Part shown: positions 25,774 to 35,732 of the stretch, piece by piece
How the letters are laid out: each line of letters starts with the position of its first letter
How positions within the stretch are numbered: the stretch's first letter is position 1
Source: Croceimicrobium sp963977415
GTDB lineage: Bacteria > Bacteroidota > Bacteroidia > Flavobacteriales > Schleiferiaceae
Direction of reading: 5' to 3'
NCBI GenBank assembly: GCA_963977415.1
Contig: CAXBOS010000001.1
Location: 186,001 to 250,000 of the forward strand
DNA length: 64,000 nt
The notes under the pieces: generated by a model
Told to the model about the DNA's origin: nothing
Seen by the model: the letters and a program-made list of their open reading frames with translations, nothing else
The model's database searches: none
Translations under genes and position numbers: made by a program

Positions 25774-26674
25774 TCTTTTCCTCCTTCACTTGTTTAACCT
25801 GAGTCTTTAAAACAAAATCTTTAATTGCTTGAAAGGCTTCTTCATTTTCGTGGGCTAAGGCTTGTTGCTTGGCAAATTTCACCATACTACTAAGGCGCAA
25901 ACTCTTACTTAAAGCGCTGAAATTTTCTGATGCCATCTCTAATTTGGCAATCTTCTCTATCAGTTCCTCTGCCGTGCTTTCCATGGCTTTAAGCGAATAT
26001 TTTCTTTCTAAGAAATGACGAAGGATATCGATTAATTCAGAGTAAAATTCCTTTTGTTTCCCTTCTTGCCAAAGCTTACGCGCTTCTAGTTTCTGAAGCT
26101 CTTGCAAAGCCCATTCTGCGGGAGGTAGACTTGGAATTAGTTCTTTTTGGGGAGCTTTCTTATTGTTGCGCATCCGCTTAAGCAGATAGAAAATAAGTAA
26201 AGCCGAGCCAATTATGGCTAGTGCGATATAGAGTATTGGCAGCCATTCAAAAGGCGCATCTTTCGGCCCCTTAATATCGTAAAGTTCCTTGTCTTCTTGG
26301 GCCTTTGCTAAGGATACTCGAATTATAAAGCCCTGACTAAAGGCGCTATCACTGCCACTAATTAAGGCCAATCTGGGAATATGAACAAAGCCACTATCAA
26401 AAGAGCTAATATTAATATTTTGGCTTAAAGTAAGGCGATCATTTTCGATAAGGCTATCGATAGAGCCTGTTTCTAGGATAACCAGTCCATTGATAGTATC
26501 GGGTAAAAAAGGCCATTGATAATTGTCGCCTACGGGAATTTCCGCTTTAAGCTGAAGCTTGATTTGTTCTCCGATTAAGATGCTATTGGTATCTGCTTCA
26601 AGCGTAAAGCTGATATTTTGGGCAGAGAGAACGCTGCTGCAGAGGCCAATAAAAAGAAGAATTACTTTTTTCAT
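25766..26674 (-). CDS. Bat-operon membrane protein (DUF4381-like)
   Basis: A 302-residue protein with a signal peptide (1-18), a beta-rich extracytoplasmic domain (about 20-135), a membrane helix (about 148-170, LYIALAIIGSALLIFYLL) and a cytoplasmic helical region with ALQELQKLEARKLW. This is the usual gene between the DUF58 protein and batA. It is not enzymatic by any motif seen. It overlaps its neighbours by 4 and 8 bp. Confidence 0.75.
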   Translation of the reverse strand: MKKVILLFIGLCSSVLSAQNISFTLEADTNSILIGEQIKLQLKAEIPVGDNYQWPFLPDTINGLVILETGSIDSLIENDRLTLSQNINISSFDSGFVHIPRLALISGSDSAFSQGFIIRVSLAKAQEDKELYDIKGPKDAPFEWLPILYIALAIIGSALLIFYLLKRMRNNKKAPQKELIPSLPPAEWALQELQKLEARKLWQEGKQKEFYSELIDILRHFLERKYSLKAMESTAEELIEKIAKLEMASENFSALSKSLRLSSMVKFAKQQALAHENEEAFQAIKDFVLKTQVKQVKEEKNE

Positions 26675-27540
26675 CGACTGCGTTTTTTAAAATATCCTAA
26701 TAGCGCTGAGGCGTACGATTGATCGATGCGAATGGAAAGTTCACCTGAACCACTTCTTAAAAAACTCTCCAAATAGTAAGCTTTAGAATCATTAAAACGC
26801 TTTCGCAATTTGGCCCGCAATTTATGGGATGAGGTATTTACCCAATGGATTTTGCCGGATTCAGGGTCTTTCAGAGGCAGCAAGCCTAAGTTGGGTAATT
26901 CTTCTTCACGCGGATCGAATATGCGAATGCCGGTTAAGTCGTGTTTGCGACTAGCGATTTTTAGGCTATCACGATAACGTGTATCCATAAAATCGCTTAG
27001 TACAAATACTATAGCGCGTCTTTTCTGAAAGGCACTAAAAAAGCGGAGGGCCTCGCTGATGTTGGTTTTGGTACTTTGCGGCTTAAACTCGATAAGTTCG
27101 CGAATAATACGTAGGGTATGCGATTTACCCTTAGCGGGAGGGATAAATTTCTCTACTTTATCGCTAAAGAAAAGCACACCTACCTTGTCGTTATTTTGAA
27201 TGGCCGAGAAGGCCAGAGTGGCGCAAATTTCGGTAATCATTTCGCGCTTAAGCTGATTGCGAGATCCAAAGTTCTCAGAGCCGCTTACATCTACTAAAAG
27301 CATTAAGGTTAACTCGCGCTCCTCTTCAAAAACCTTAATATGAGGTTCGTTTAATTTGGCAGTAACGTTCCAGTCAATCGCTCTAATATCATCGCCAATT
27401 TCATAAGCGCGCACTTCACTAAAAGTCATACCTCGCCCTTTGAAATTACTATGATATTCACCCGAGAAGATATGATTACTCAATCGTCGGGTTTTAATCT
27501 CAATGCGGCGTACTTTCTTAAGAAGTTGTTGCGTGTCCAT
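26671..27540 (-). CDS. DUF58 domain protein of the bat operon
   Basis: A 289-residue soluble protein with the DUF58 signature (DDIRAIDWNVTAKLNEP) followed by a degenerate VWA-like domain (LLVDVSGSENFGS; FVLSDFMDTRY). DUF58 proteins pair with MoxR ATPases, which probably remodel or insert cofactors into VWA proteins. It lies 59 nt after moxR and overlaps the next gene by 4 bp. Confidence 0.85.
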   Translation of the reverse strand: MDTQQLLKKVRRIEIKTRRLSNHIFSGEYHSNFKGRGMTFSEVRAYEIGDDIRAIDWNVTAKLNEPHIKVFEEERELTLMLLVDVSGSENFGSRNQLKREMITEICATLAFSAIQNNDKVGVLFFSDKVEKFIPPAKGKSHTLRIIRELIEFKPQSTKTNISEALRFFSAFQKRRAIVFVLSDFMDTRYRDSLKIASRKHDLTGIRIFDPREEELPNLGLLPLKDPESGKIHWVNTSSHKLRAKLRKRFNDSKAYYLESFLRSGSGELSIRIDQSYASALLGYFKKRSR

Positions 27541-27599
27541 TAGGCGCTAAAAGGCTTTTAGGATAAAAAAAATTGGATTTAGATTTCTAAAATTAAAGA

Positions 27600-28604
27600 C
27601 TATGGCACGTCTACGTTATCGATAATCTGATTGATTATATCTACGCTGCTTACGTTTTCCGCTTCTGCCTCGTAGGTGATGCCAATACGGTGACGAAGAA
27701 CATCTTGCACTACGGCGCGCACATCTTCGGGAATCACATATCCGCGACGTTTAATAAAAGCTTGCACTTTGGCGGCATTAGCTAGAGCAATGCTACCGCG
27801 CGGAGAAGCTCCAAATTCAATAAGTGGTTTTAAAGATGATAAGCGATATTCTTCGGGTTTACGGGTGGCGAAAACGATATCGAGAATATACTTCTCAATT
27901 TTTTCGTCCATGTAAACCTCTTTTACCACTTCTCGGGCTCTTAAAATGGTTTCGAGGCTAACCACGGGATTTATCTTCTCTTTATTTCCACTTAGGTTTT
28001 GACGCATAATTAGGCGTTCTTCCTCCTTTTTCGGGTAGGTAATAACTGTTTTCAGCATAAAGCGATCGCTTTGCGCTTCCGGTAAGGGATAAGTTCCTTC
28101 TTGTTCTACCGGGTTTTGTGTGGCCAAAACCAAGAATGGTTTGGGTAGCGGATAGGTTTTTTCGCCAATGGTTACTTGACGTTCTTGCATGGCTTCTAAT
28201 AGAGCACTTTGCACTTTGGCGGGCGCGCGGTTTATTTCATCCGCTAATACGAAGTTTGCGAAAATGGGTCCCTTTTTAATGGCGAACTCATTGTCCTTCA
28301 TATTGTAAATTTGGGTGCCTACCACGTCGCTTGGTAAAAGGTCGGGGGTAAATTGAATACGGCTATAGTCTGCCTCAATCGCTTCGGAAAGTGATTTAAT
28401 AGCGAGGGTTTTGGCGAGACCGGGGACCCCTTCTAGTAAGATATGGCCATTTCCCAATAAGGCAATTAAAAGTCTTTCGAGCATGGTTTTCTGACCGATG
28501 ATAGACTTGTTCAGTTCCATCATTAAAAGGTCAACAAATCCGCTTTCTTTTTCAATTTTCTCGTTCAATGCTCTAATGTCGATTGAGCTTTGACTTGTAT
28601 CCAT
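27600..28604 (-). CDS. MoxR family AAA+ ATPase
   Basis: A 334-residue AAA+ ATPase. Walker A is at about 58-66 (EGVPGLAKT, a MoxR-type P-loop), Walker B at D122-E123 (VLADEINRA), sensor 1 at LATQNPVEQEGTYPLPEAQ and an arginine-finger/sensor 2 region in SPRGSIALANAAK. It heads the DUF58-DUF4381-batABCDE operon, and MoxR proteins act as chaperones for VWA partners. Length and motif order are normal. Confidence 0.92.
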   Translation of the reverse strand: MDTSQSSIDIRALNEKIEKESGFVDLLMMELNKSIIGQKTMLERLLIALLGNGHILLEGVPGLAKTLAIKSLSEAIEADYSRIQFTPDLLPSDVVGTQIYNMKDNEFAIKKGPIFANFVLADEINRAPAKVQSALLEAMQERQVTIGEKTYPLPKPFLVLATQNPVEQEGTYPLPEAQSDRFMLKTVITYPKKEEERLIMRQNLSGNKEKINPVVSLETILRAREVVKEVYMDEKIEKYILDIVFATRKPEEYRLSSLKPLIEFGASPRGSIALANAAKVQAFIKRRGYVIPEDVRAVVQDVLRHRIGITYEAEAENVSSVDIINQIIDNVDVP

Positions 28605-29013
28605 ATAGTTTCCTTTAAATCGGTTAGGAATCGGGTTTTAACAGTCCTGCGAATTTGAAGCAAAGGCCTTTAAACACGCGTTAAAGCCTTGTTAAAAAAA
28701 GTTTTATAAGCACCTAAATTTCAGGGCTTCCAATTCAGCCGCCGCAAGAAAAGACAATTTCCATTAAAAAGCTCTAATAGATAAGGCTTAACTATAAGAT
28801 AATACCGGCTGTTTATTCTAAAATATTGAGCACTAACAAACTTACTTAGGATGATAGGTAAATAGAGCGCATCTCATTTCCAGCAGTGTTAAGCCTTTTT
28901 TAGCTCTGTGTTAATAGCCTTACTAAGATGTGTAAAAGCTTAAAGCTGAAGCCCTTTTGACTTAACAATCACAATTAAAATTTGCAGCATCAAAAAACCA
29001 ATGATAATTTAAG
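28605..29013. other. 409-bp divergent intergenic region moxR/phoX
   Basis: It holds the control regions of two divergent transcripts, an imperfect inverted repeat (AAGGCCTTTAA near 28663 against TTAAAGCCTT at 28681-28690) and copy A of a short repeat (28876-28910). I found no exact TAnnTTTG element and no ORF. Confidence 0.4.
28876..28910. repeat. Imperfect intergenic repeat, copy A
   Basis: Begins ATTTCCAGCAGT, then TTA, GCC and AGCTCT blocks, shared with copy B at 32844-32883. The first 12 bases are identical and the spacing between later blocks differs by a few bases. Confidence 0.45.
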
Positions 29014-30849
29014 ATGAAAAAATTAGTACTCTTCTTAGGTCTAGGTGCGGCATTTTATAATGCTCAAGCTCAGACTAATTTTAATCCTGAAATTGATGTG
29101 ACCAACTGGGAGCCTAGCACTATAATAGTGCCGAGCTCTCCTTTAATCACGCAATATTTATTTATTGGCGGCCACCACAAGGTGCAAACTACCGCAACTT
29201 ACGGAAACAATGCGGGCGAGGCCTTGGCTAAGCAATGGCACGACTTTATCGGCTTTACACCTGATAATTCGGGCAGTGATTTAGGTTGGATTTCCGTAAA
29301 CCACGAAATGGTTGTAGCCAATGATTCTATCGGCGACGGCGGTGGAATGAGTGTTTTTAAAGTACGTCGCGACCCAGCCACCGACTCTTTGATTATTGTT
29401 GATCAAACTTTAAGTGATGGTCGTCAGGGTAAATTTTTCGCCGTTGATTTTGCTAATAAGGTAGGTGAAACGGGGATGAACTGTGGTGGTATCACTGCTC
29501 CTGATGGTAGAATTTGGACCGCCGAAGAATGGTGGAGAGGTTCCAATGCCGATTTAGCAGATCGCGACACGGGCATGTTTACCATCGGCACCGGAACAGC
29601 TACTAGCCCAGTTAGTGAAGGTTTTCCTGCTTATAATGGCCAAACAATCGCCAAGTATGAGAACTACAACTTTATGGTGGAAATTGATCCCCGCGAAGCT
29701 AAAGCAATACGTAAGCAATATAACTGGGGTCGCCAACCTTTTGAAGGCGGAGCGATAATGCCAGACAATAAAACGGTTTATTTAGGCTCCGATGCTACCC
29801 CTGGTTTCTTTACCAAATTTGTAGCTACTACCGCTGGAGACTTCACCCAAGGAACCACTTATGTATACAAGCACGATGCAGCTGCTTCGAAGTGGGTGGA
29901 AATTGACAATAGCGACTTGAACAACATGTTAAACTTTGATGCTCGTGCTGTAAGTGCTGGGGCTTCTATGTTTAACCGTATTGAATGGGTAACTGAAATA
30001 GGCGGAAAAGTTTACTTTACCGAAACAGGTAGAGATAATCCCGCAGGTGCTTGGGCTGGCGAAAAAGCAGCAGGTGCTGTTTTTGCTCCGCATCATTTGG
30101 ATAGAGCGGCAGAGCAAAGCCTTGAATTTGGTAAAACTATTAGTCCTGACAGTAGCGAGTATTGGGATTATTATGGACGTGTTATGATGTACGATCCTGC
30201 TACTAGCCAAACATCGGTTTTCTTAGAAGGCGGTCCTTACTTTACCTTAGATCCTAGTGTAAGTTCTTATCCTGATAAACACTTATCAAACCCTGATGGA
30301 TTGAATAAAATCACCATCAATGGTAAAGATTATATGCTTATCAATGAAGACTTAAATGGCAGTTCGAAAGGAAGAACCCCAGCTGGTATTTCAAATCGTA
30401 CTTGTGAGTTATTTATGTTGGATATGAGCATCTCAAATCCTACTCTTAACGATTTAGTGCGTATTGCAGTAGTGCCTGTTGGCGCAGAAATCACCGGTGC
30501 TATTGGTACTAACGATGGAAAGACCATTCTTTTTAATGTTCAGCACCCTAGTACTTCTAACCCATTTCCATTCAACAACTCTTTAACGGTAGCTATTACG
30601 GGCTGGGATCAAGTTACTATTGGCTTAGACGAGGAGGCTTTTGAAGGTAAAACTTTCGAGATGTATCCCAATCCTGCTACTCGCACCCTATACTTTAAAG
30701 AGCTTAGTGATATCGCAATCTACAATGTGGAAGGTAAGCGCATGAACGTTTACCGTCAGGTACAAGATATTGATATCAGTCACTTAAACCCTGGAGTTTA
30801 TTATGTACAAAACGCTGCGGGTCAAACCCAAAAACTTTTAGTTAAGTAA
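29014..30849 (+). CDS. phoX: PhoX-like (DUF839) alkaline phosphatase with T9SS sorting domain
   Basis: A 611-residue protein with a Sec signal peptide (1-20, no twin arginine), a DUF839/PhoX beta-propeller and a C-terminal T9SS domain (about 538-611, from MYPNPATRT). Family motifs include NHE at 96-98, the conserved Cys157 (MNCGG) that in characterised PhoX binds iron, TAEEWW at 169-174 and YLGSDA. PhoX releases phosphate from organic esters using Fe and Ca cofactors. An efficient terminator follows at 30869, then a cytochrome c peroxidase gene. The catalytic activity is inferred; symbol tentative. Confidence 0.8.
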   Translation: MKKLVLFLGLGAAFYNAQAQTNFNPEIDVTNWEPSTIIVPSSPLITQYLFIGGHHKVQTTATYGNNAGEALAKQWHDFIGFTPDNSGSDLGWISVNHEMVVANDSIGDGGGMSVFKVRRDPATDSLIIVDQTLSDGRQGKFFAVDFANKVGETGMNCGGITAPDGRIWTAEEWWRGSNADLADRDTGMFTIGTGTATSPVSEGFPAYNGQTIAKYENYNFMVEIDPREAKAIRKQYNWGRQPFEGGAIMPDNKTVYLGSDATPGFFTKFVATTAGDFTQGTTYVYKHDAAASKWVEIDNSDLNNMLNFDARAVSAGASMFNRIEWVTEIGGKVYFTETGRDNPAGAWAGEKAAGAVFAPHHLDRAAEQSLEFGKTISPDSSEYWDYYGRVMMYDPATSQTSVFLEGGPYFTLDPSVSSYPDKHLSNPDGLNKITINGKDYMLINEDLNGSSKGRTPAGISNRTCELFMLDMSISNPTLNDLVRIAVVPVGAEITGAIGTNDGKTILFNVQHPSTSNPFPFNNSLTVAITGWDQVTIGLDEEAFEGKTFEMYPNPATRTLYFKELSDIAIYNVEGKRMNVYRQVQDIDISHLNPGVYYVQNAAGQTQKLLVK

Positions 30850-30868
30850 TCTGCATGTTGTTTAATCT

Positions 30869-30901
30869 GAGGCTGCTTTGTAATGAAGCAGCCTCTTTTT
30901 T
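30869..30901 (+). terminator. Intrinsic terminator after phoX-like gene
   Basis: Perfect 10-bp stem GAGGCTGCTT/AAGCAGCCTC (30869-30878 with 30886-30895) followed by six T. Confidence 0.85.
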
Positions 30902-30922
30902 AATTTTCAATCGTTCTTTCCA

Positions 30923-32830
30923 ATGCAAAAGTCAAAACTCATTTTTTTAGCTTTAATTCTTATTGGGGTAATAAGTTCTGCATATCGCGCTAAACCTAAT
31001 CCTGCGCTTGAATTACAGAAAGTTTTTAGAACTAAACTAAGCGAGTTTGAAACACAGTTAGGGGGCTTTAAAACTCAATTGGGGAAACAGAATTTTGACC
31101 AAGAAGACCTGCAGGGGGAATTTTTACAATTACGCCTAAGCTTCAAGGAACTCGAACCTTTATTATCCTATTTAAGTCCGCAAGATTTTAACGATTATCT
31201 CAATGGCGCACCACTGCCTAAAGTAGAACGCAATGCACCGCGTTTAGTGGTAATTGAGCCTAAGGGTTTGCAAATTTTGGAGGAGCAAATTTTTGCTTCC
31301 GCAGATGAGTTTGATATACAAGCAGTTCGAAAATTAACCAAGGAGTTACTGTTTCAATATCAGCAGGTTCAAAGGAGTATGCAATATCTGCGCCTTAGCG
31401 ATCGTCAGGTTTTTGAAACGATGCGATTGGGCTTAATTCGCATTCTATCCCTTGGTATTACTGGTTTTGATACTCCCGCTGGTCGCGAAGATATGCGTGA
31501 GTCAGAGGCTTCATGGCTGGCATTAAGTTCTTTATGCGAGCCTTATTTGCTAATAAATACCAATCAGGCTTTAAGCCAGGAAATAAAGAAGCTATGGCAA
31601 GATGGGGTGCAATATTTAAAGTCGGCTCCTAATTTTAAGGATTTCAATCGGGCAGATTTTATCCGTTTGTATTTAAATCCGCTTTACGGCAAGCTATACG
31701 ATTTGCATGTAGAGCTGGGTTACGAGTTTGCTAAGGAAGTGTACCATGGCGAACTTGCTTTTAATTACGAGGCGCGCTCTATTTTTGGACAGGACTTTTT
31801 CAACCCAGCTTATTTTACGGGCTTGTTAAATACCGATCAAGCAATGGCCGATTTAGGAAAGCAGCTTTTTTTCGATCCCATATTAAGCAGCAATTTAAAA
31901 CGCTCTTGTGCTTCTTGTCATCGTCCCGAATTAGCCTTTACAGACGGTTATCCAACTAGTTTAGCAATAGATGGGAAGAAGCATATTAAACGCAATTCCC
32001 CAAGTTTGATTAATGCCATTTATACCGAGAAGTTCTTTTACGATTTAAGAGCCGATCGCATGGAAAGTCAAATTGAGCATGTGATTTTCAACCCTGATGA
32101 GTTCGCAAATAATTACAAAACAATTCTGCAAAGATTAAATACCATACCCGAGTATAAAGAAGCCTTTGGCCGGTCCTTCCCTATCTATAATGGGGAAATA
32201 AATCGACAAACTTTGTCGATGGCGATTACTGCGTATTTAAAGGAACTGACCGCATTTAACAGTCCCGTGGATCGCTATTTACGCGGGGAAGAGCAAGTGC
32301 TTAGCACCCAAGTTAAGCAGGGGTTTAACCTTTTTATGGGAAAAGCCAATTGCGGGACTTGTCATTTTGCGCCTAATTTTAGCGGTTTGGTTCCACCTAT
32401 GTTTGAGGAAAGTGAGTCTGAGGTTTTAGGGCTTTTGAAAGGACCAGATATTTTGGAGCTAGATGATGATTTAGGTCGATATGCGTCAGGAATTCCCGCT
32501 CATCAAGCCGAGTTTTACAAGCATTCTTTTAAAACGGTTAATGTGCGCAACGTAAAGTTTACGGCGCCTTACTTTCACAATGGGTCTTATGCAACCTTAG
32601 CAGAGGTCATAGAGTTTTACGAGCAGGGTGGCGGAGCCGGTCGGGGCCTAGATGTGCAGGGTCAAACATTGAGCTCCGAGTCACTAGGATTAAGTAGTGC
32701 AGAAAAGGAAGCGCTCATCAGATTTATGGAAGCCTTAAGTGATACGAGCCATACTTTATCGCGGCCCAAGGTGCTTGCTAAATCTACTAATCCTAATTTC
32801 AATGCTAGGGAAGTTGGCGGGGAGTATTAA
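30923..32830 (+). CDS. Di-haem cytochrome c peroxidase (CCP/MauG family) with long N-terminal domain
   Basis: A 635-residue exported protein (signal about 1-22) with an extra helical N-terminal domain (about 25-290) before the CCP core. Two haem c sites are C329-x2-C332-H333 (CASCH) and C477-x2-C480-H481 (CGTCH). It would reduce peroxide in the periplasm or perform MauG-type protein oxidation. The N-terminal domain resembles the helical imelysin-like part found in many Bacteroidota members; that is tentative. It follows the phoX-like gene by 73 nt across a terminator, so the two probably have separate transcripts. Confidence 0.85.
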   Translation: MQKSKLIFLALILIGVISSAYRAKPNPALELQKVFRTKLSEFETQLGGFKTQLGKQNFDQEDLQGEFLQLRLSFKELEPLLSYLSPQDFNDYLNGAPLPKVERNAPRLVVIEPKGLQILEEQIFASADEFDIQAVRKLTKELLFQYQQVQRSMQYLRLSDRQVFETMRLGLIRILSLGITGFDTPAGREDMRESEASWLALSSLCEPYLLINTNQALSQEIKKLWQDGVQYLKSAPNFKDFNRADFIRLYLNPLYGKLYDLHVELGYEFAKEVYHGELAFNYEARSIFGQDFFNPAYFTGLLNTDQAMADLGKQLFFDPILSSNLKRSCASCHRPELAFTDGYPTSLAIDGKKHIKRNSPSLINAIYTEKFFYDLRADRMESQIEHVIFNPDEFANNYKTILQRLNTIPEYKEAFGRSFPIYNGEINRQTLSMAITAYLKELTAFNSPVDRYLRGEEQVLSTQVKQGFNLFMGKANCGTCHFAPNFSGLVPPMFEESESEVLGLLKGPDILELDDDLGRYASGIPAHQAEFYKHSFKTVNVRNVKFTAPYFHNGSYATLAEVIEFYEQGGGAGRGLDVQGQTLSSESLGLSSAEKEALIRFMEALSDTSHTLSRPKVLAKSTNPNFNAREVGGEY

Positions 32831-33268
32831 TCTGATTTTGAGGATTTCCAGCAGTCTTAGGCCTCGCGTTAGCTCTAGCTGTGCCCGCCAATTTAGGCGC
32901 CGAATTAATTTGAAATAATGATTTCGATTGGCATGAAGTGGTCTTTTGACTTTTGTTTCAAAAGTTTATCCCTTCCTATAAGTAAAGCGATTTAGTCTTT
33001 TGGTAATGGTATCGCGTAATCTCGCTTTTTAATCTAGGCCTCTTCTCTCATATTGAGTAAATTCGGATTATGTAAGTATTGCTAGTTCAAAAAAAAAGCA
33101 TCATATTTATTCCGCATTTGAGAGAAAAGCAGCACAATTCCCAAATTTGGAAAAATTATCTCTATTAGGGAATTCTTAAGAAAGCACTTAAAATTTAAGT
33201 ATCTCATAATTAAGTGTTTATTAATTGGTATCTTGATTGCTTTATACAATAGTTACAGTAATACATAG
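32831..33268. other. 438-bp intergenic region before hybrid kinase
   Basis: It holds copy B of the short repeat (32844-32883). The remaining AT-rich stretch has no ORF, RNA or exact promoter element that I can support. Confidence 0.4.
32844..32883. repeat. Imperfect intergenic repeat, copy B
   Basis: ATTTCCAGCAGT then TTA, GGCC, AGCTCT and GTG blocks, matching copy A at 28876-28910. A weaker relative (GATTTCCAGGCCTAATTAGG) follows the kinase gene near 35671. Confidence 0.45.
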
Positions 33269-35668
33269 GTGAAGAAACTTTCGTACATATTAATATTCCT
33301 AGCTTTTAGCCTTCTTCCGTCAGCGGTAAAGGCGGCGAAGGTCATTAATGCTGAAATTGTTTTATCAGACACCTATTTCTCTGAGCCTGAGGTTATTGAT
33401 TTGGAGGGCCGATGGCGCTTTTATTGGAAAGAATTTGTAAATCCCGAAAAGGCTCCTGAGACAAGCGAACGTCCTTTCTTTCTTGACTTTGGAGAGCCTT
33501 GGTCAGATATTCCAGAACTACGTAATTCTTATCACGCTAAAGGTTTTGCAAGCTATGAGTTAAATATTGTAAGCTCTCAGGGAACCGATAATTTGGCATT
33601 GCGAATACCAGAGTTTTATTCGGCTTATTCCCTCTACTTAAACGGTCAATTAGTTTCTAAAAATGGCGAGGTAGGAAAAGATCTGGCCTCATCGGAACCT
33701 TATTGGCTACCTAAAGTGGCGAACATAAAATTAGTAAAGGGTAATAATCGCTTAGTGCTTCATGTTTCTAACTTTGAACATCATAAAGGTGGCACAATAG
33801 CTCCGATCAGCATTGGGCCATCGGAAACCATATTTTTTTACAAAAATATGGCGGTTAGTGGTTCCTTATTTATTGCGGGAACTTTAATGATTGCCGCGGT
33901 ATTTTCCTTAATCGTATATTATTTTCAGAAATTAGATTTTGCCTTTTTATTCTTTGGCCTTTTTGCCTTAACCTACATGTACCGGATTGTTGGCACAGAC
34001 ACCTATATTTTACATGAAGTATTTGGTGGCTTAAATTGGTATACCGCTATTCGCTTAGAGTACCTTAGCTTGTTTCTTAGCGTTATTTTCTTTACCTATT
34101 TCTATAAAAATTTAATTGCGCGCCGTGCTCCGGAGTGGATATTTCACACAATTGGAGCAATTTCATTAATAATGGCTTTAAGTGTAATGTTGCCGCCTCA
34201 AACTTTTACAGCCTTTATCGATTATTACCTTTTGTTTATTGCCTTAGCACTTCTTGTTACCACTTCATTTTACTTACGAGCCATTCGCTTTAGCCATAGT
34301 ATGAGCTGGTTTACCACCATTTCTGTTTTGGCATTAATTGGAGTTATGACTTTAAAGCTTTCGGCCTTTTTTGGCTTTGGCACTGGGCATTTGTTCTTTT
34401 CCTTTTTTGGTTATATCATTTTTATAATCGCGCAAACCATTGCTTTAAGTCAGCGCTTTGGTTATAACATGCGAATGCACATTACCCAAAGTGAAAGTGC
34501 CGTGGTGAGCCAACAAAACTTTATGAACTCGGTAAGTCACGAACTTAAAACTCCCATGAATGCCATTATGGGGATGACGGAGTTTTTATCGCGTTCAAAA
34601 TTGGATTCTGATCAGCAGGCTAAATTGGAGACCATTCGCAAAAACAGCGAGCAGTTGAACAATTTATTGATGGATCTTTTAAATTTCTCGGCTATCGATT
34701 CTGGTTCTTTAAAACTAGAAACGCGCAAATTTGATTTAAAAGCGGTAGTTAATAAAGCCATCGAACAGGCGGGTGCTAAAGATAGTAGTGCGATCAATTT
34801 CAAGATGCATTACGATGAAAACATTCCTGAAGAGTTGGCGGGTGACCCCGATCGATTAGGACAAGTGATATACCATCTTTTAGACAATGCCTTTAAATTT
34901 ACCGAGAAGGGTAATGTTAACTTTTCTATGCAAATGCAAAGCGTAGAAGGCAATTTGGTAAATTTAAAAATGACTGTTCAGGATACTGGAATAGGTATTA
35001 AAGGCGAAGACTTAAATAAAGTTGTAAAGGCCTTTAATCAAGGTAACGAGGGCAATACCCGTACGCATGGTGGTACAGGTTTAGGTCTTACCATTTCCTC
35101 TAATATAGTTGAGCTAATGGGGGGCGAGTTATGGGTTGACAGTGAATTTGGTCATGGTACTACTGTAGTATGCGAGTTTGTTTTAAAAACTCCTCGCTTA
35201 AACTTATCTAAACACGCGCAAGAGCTAAAAGATGAGTACCAAGAAAAAATTGAAGGTCTAAAGATATTATACGCAGAAGATAATCCCATAAATCAAAAGC
35301 TTTTGGTTATGATTATGAAGACCATGGGCTATGAGGTAGATATCGCTAATAATGGTTTAGAGGCCTGGGAAATGGCTTTAACCAAGCGCTATCAGATTAT
35401 TTTCATGGATGTGCAAATGCCTAAGATGGATGGTATTGAAGCCACCAAGCGCATTGTTAAAGATCAGCCTGAACGTCCGATTATTATTGCTGTTACCGCT
35501 AATGCTGAGGTGGCAGATCAAAAACGCTGTATTGAGGCCGGTATGAATGATTTTATTCCCAAGCCTTTTAATGCCAAAATGCTGAAAGACGCGATTAAGA
35601 AATGGCAAGGACTCCTTCTTTATATGGAAGAAGATTCGCGTGAGGACAATCTTCGCGTTATTTCTTAA
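33269..35668 (+). CDS. Hybrid sensor histidine kinase with 7TMR-DISM sensor
   Basis: A 799-residue hybrid kinase starting at GTG. Domains: signal peptide, 7TMR-DISM extracellular domain (about 25-185), seven membrane helices (about 195-395), HisKA with H424 (SVSHELKTPMNAI), HATPase with N540 (DNAFKFT), DTGIGI and GGTGLGLTIS, and a C-terminal receiver with D714 (IIFMDVQMPKMDG) and K in FIPKPF. It senses a carbohydrate-like or lipid signal in the periplasm; the ligand is unknown. No separate response regulator is adjacent, so output may go through a phosphotransfer protein elsewhere. Confidence 0.9.
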   Translation: MKKLSYILIFLAFSLLPSAVKAAKVINAEIVLSDTYFSEPEVIDLEGRWRFYWKEFVNPEKAPETSERPFFLDFGEPWSDIPELRNSYHAKGFASYELNIVSSQGTDNLALRIPEFYSAYSLYLNGQLVSKNGEVGKDLASSEPYWLPKVANIKLVKGNNRLVLHVSNFEHHKGGTIAPISIGPSETIFFYKNMAVSGSLFIAGTLMIAAVFSLIVYYFQKLDFAFLFFGLFALTYMYRIVGTDTYILHEVFGGLNWYTAIRLEYLSLFLSVIFFTYFYKNLIARRAPEWIFHTIGAISLIMALSVMLPPQTFTAFIDYYLLFIALALLVTTSFYLRAIRFSHSMSWFTTISVLALIGVMTLKLSAFFGFGTGHLFFSFFGYIIFIIAQTIALSQRFGYNMRMHITQSESAVVSQQNFMNSVSHELKTPMNAIMGMTEFLSRSKLDSDQQAKLETIRKNSEQLNNLLMDLLNFSAIDSGSLKLETRKFDLKAVVNKAIEQAGAKDSSAINFKMHYDENIPEELAGDPDRLGQVIYHLLDNAFKFTEKGNVNFSMQMQSVEGNLVNLKMTVQDTGIGIKGEDLNKVVKAFNQGNEGNTRTHGGTGLGLTISSNIVELMGGELWVDSEFGHGTTVVCEFVLKTPRLNLSKHAQELKDEYQEKIEGLKILYAEDNPINQKLLVMIMKTMGYEVDIANNGLEAWEMALTKRYQIIFMDVQMPKMDGIEATKRIVKDQPERPIIIAVTANAEVADQKRCIEAGMNDFIPKPFNAKMLKDAIKKWQGLLLYMEEDSREDNLRVIS

Positions 35669-35732
35669 GGTGATTTCCAGGCCTAATTAGGTTCCCAGAC
35701 TCCAAATAGATAGCCCAAACTAGTTTTTTATT

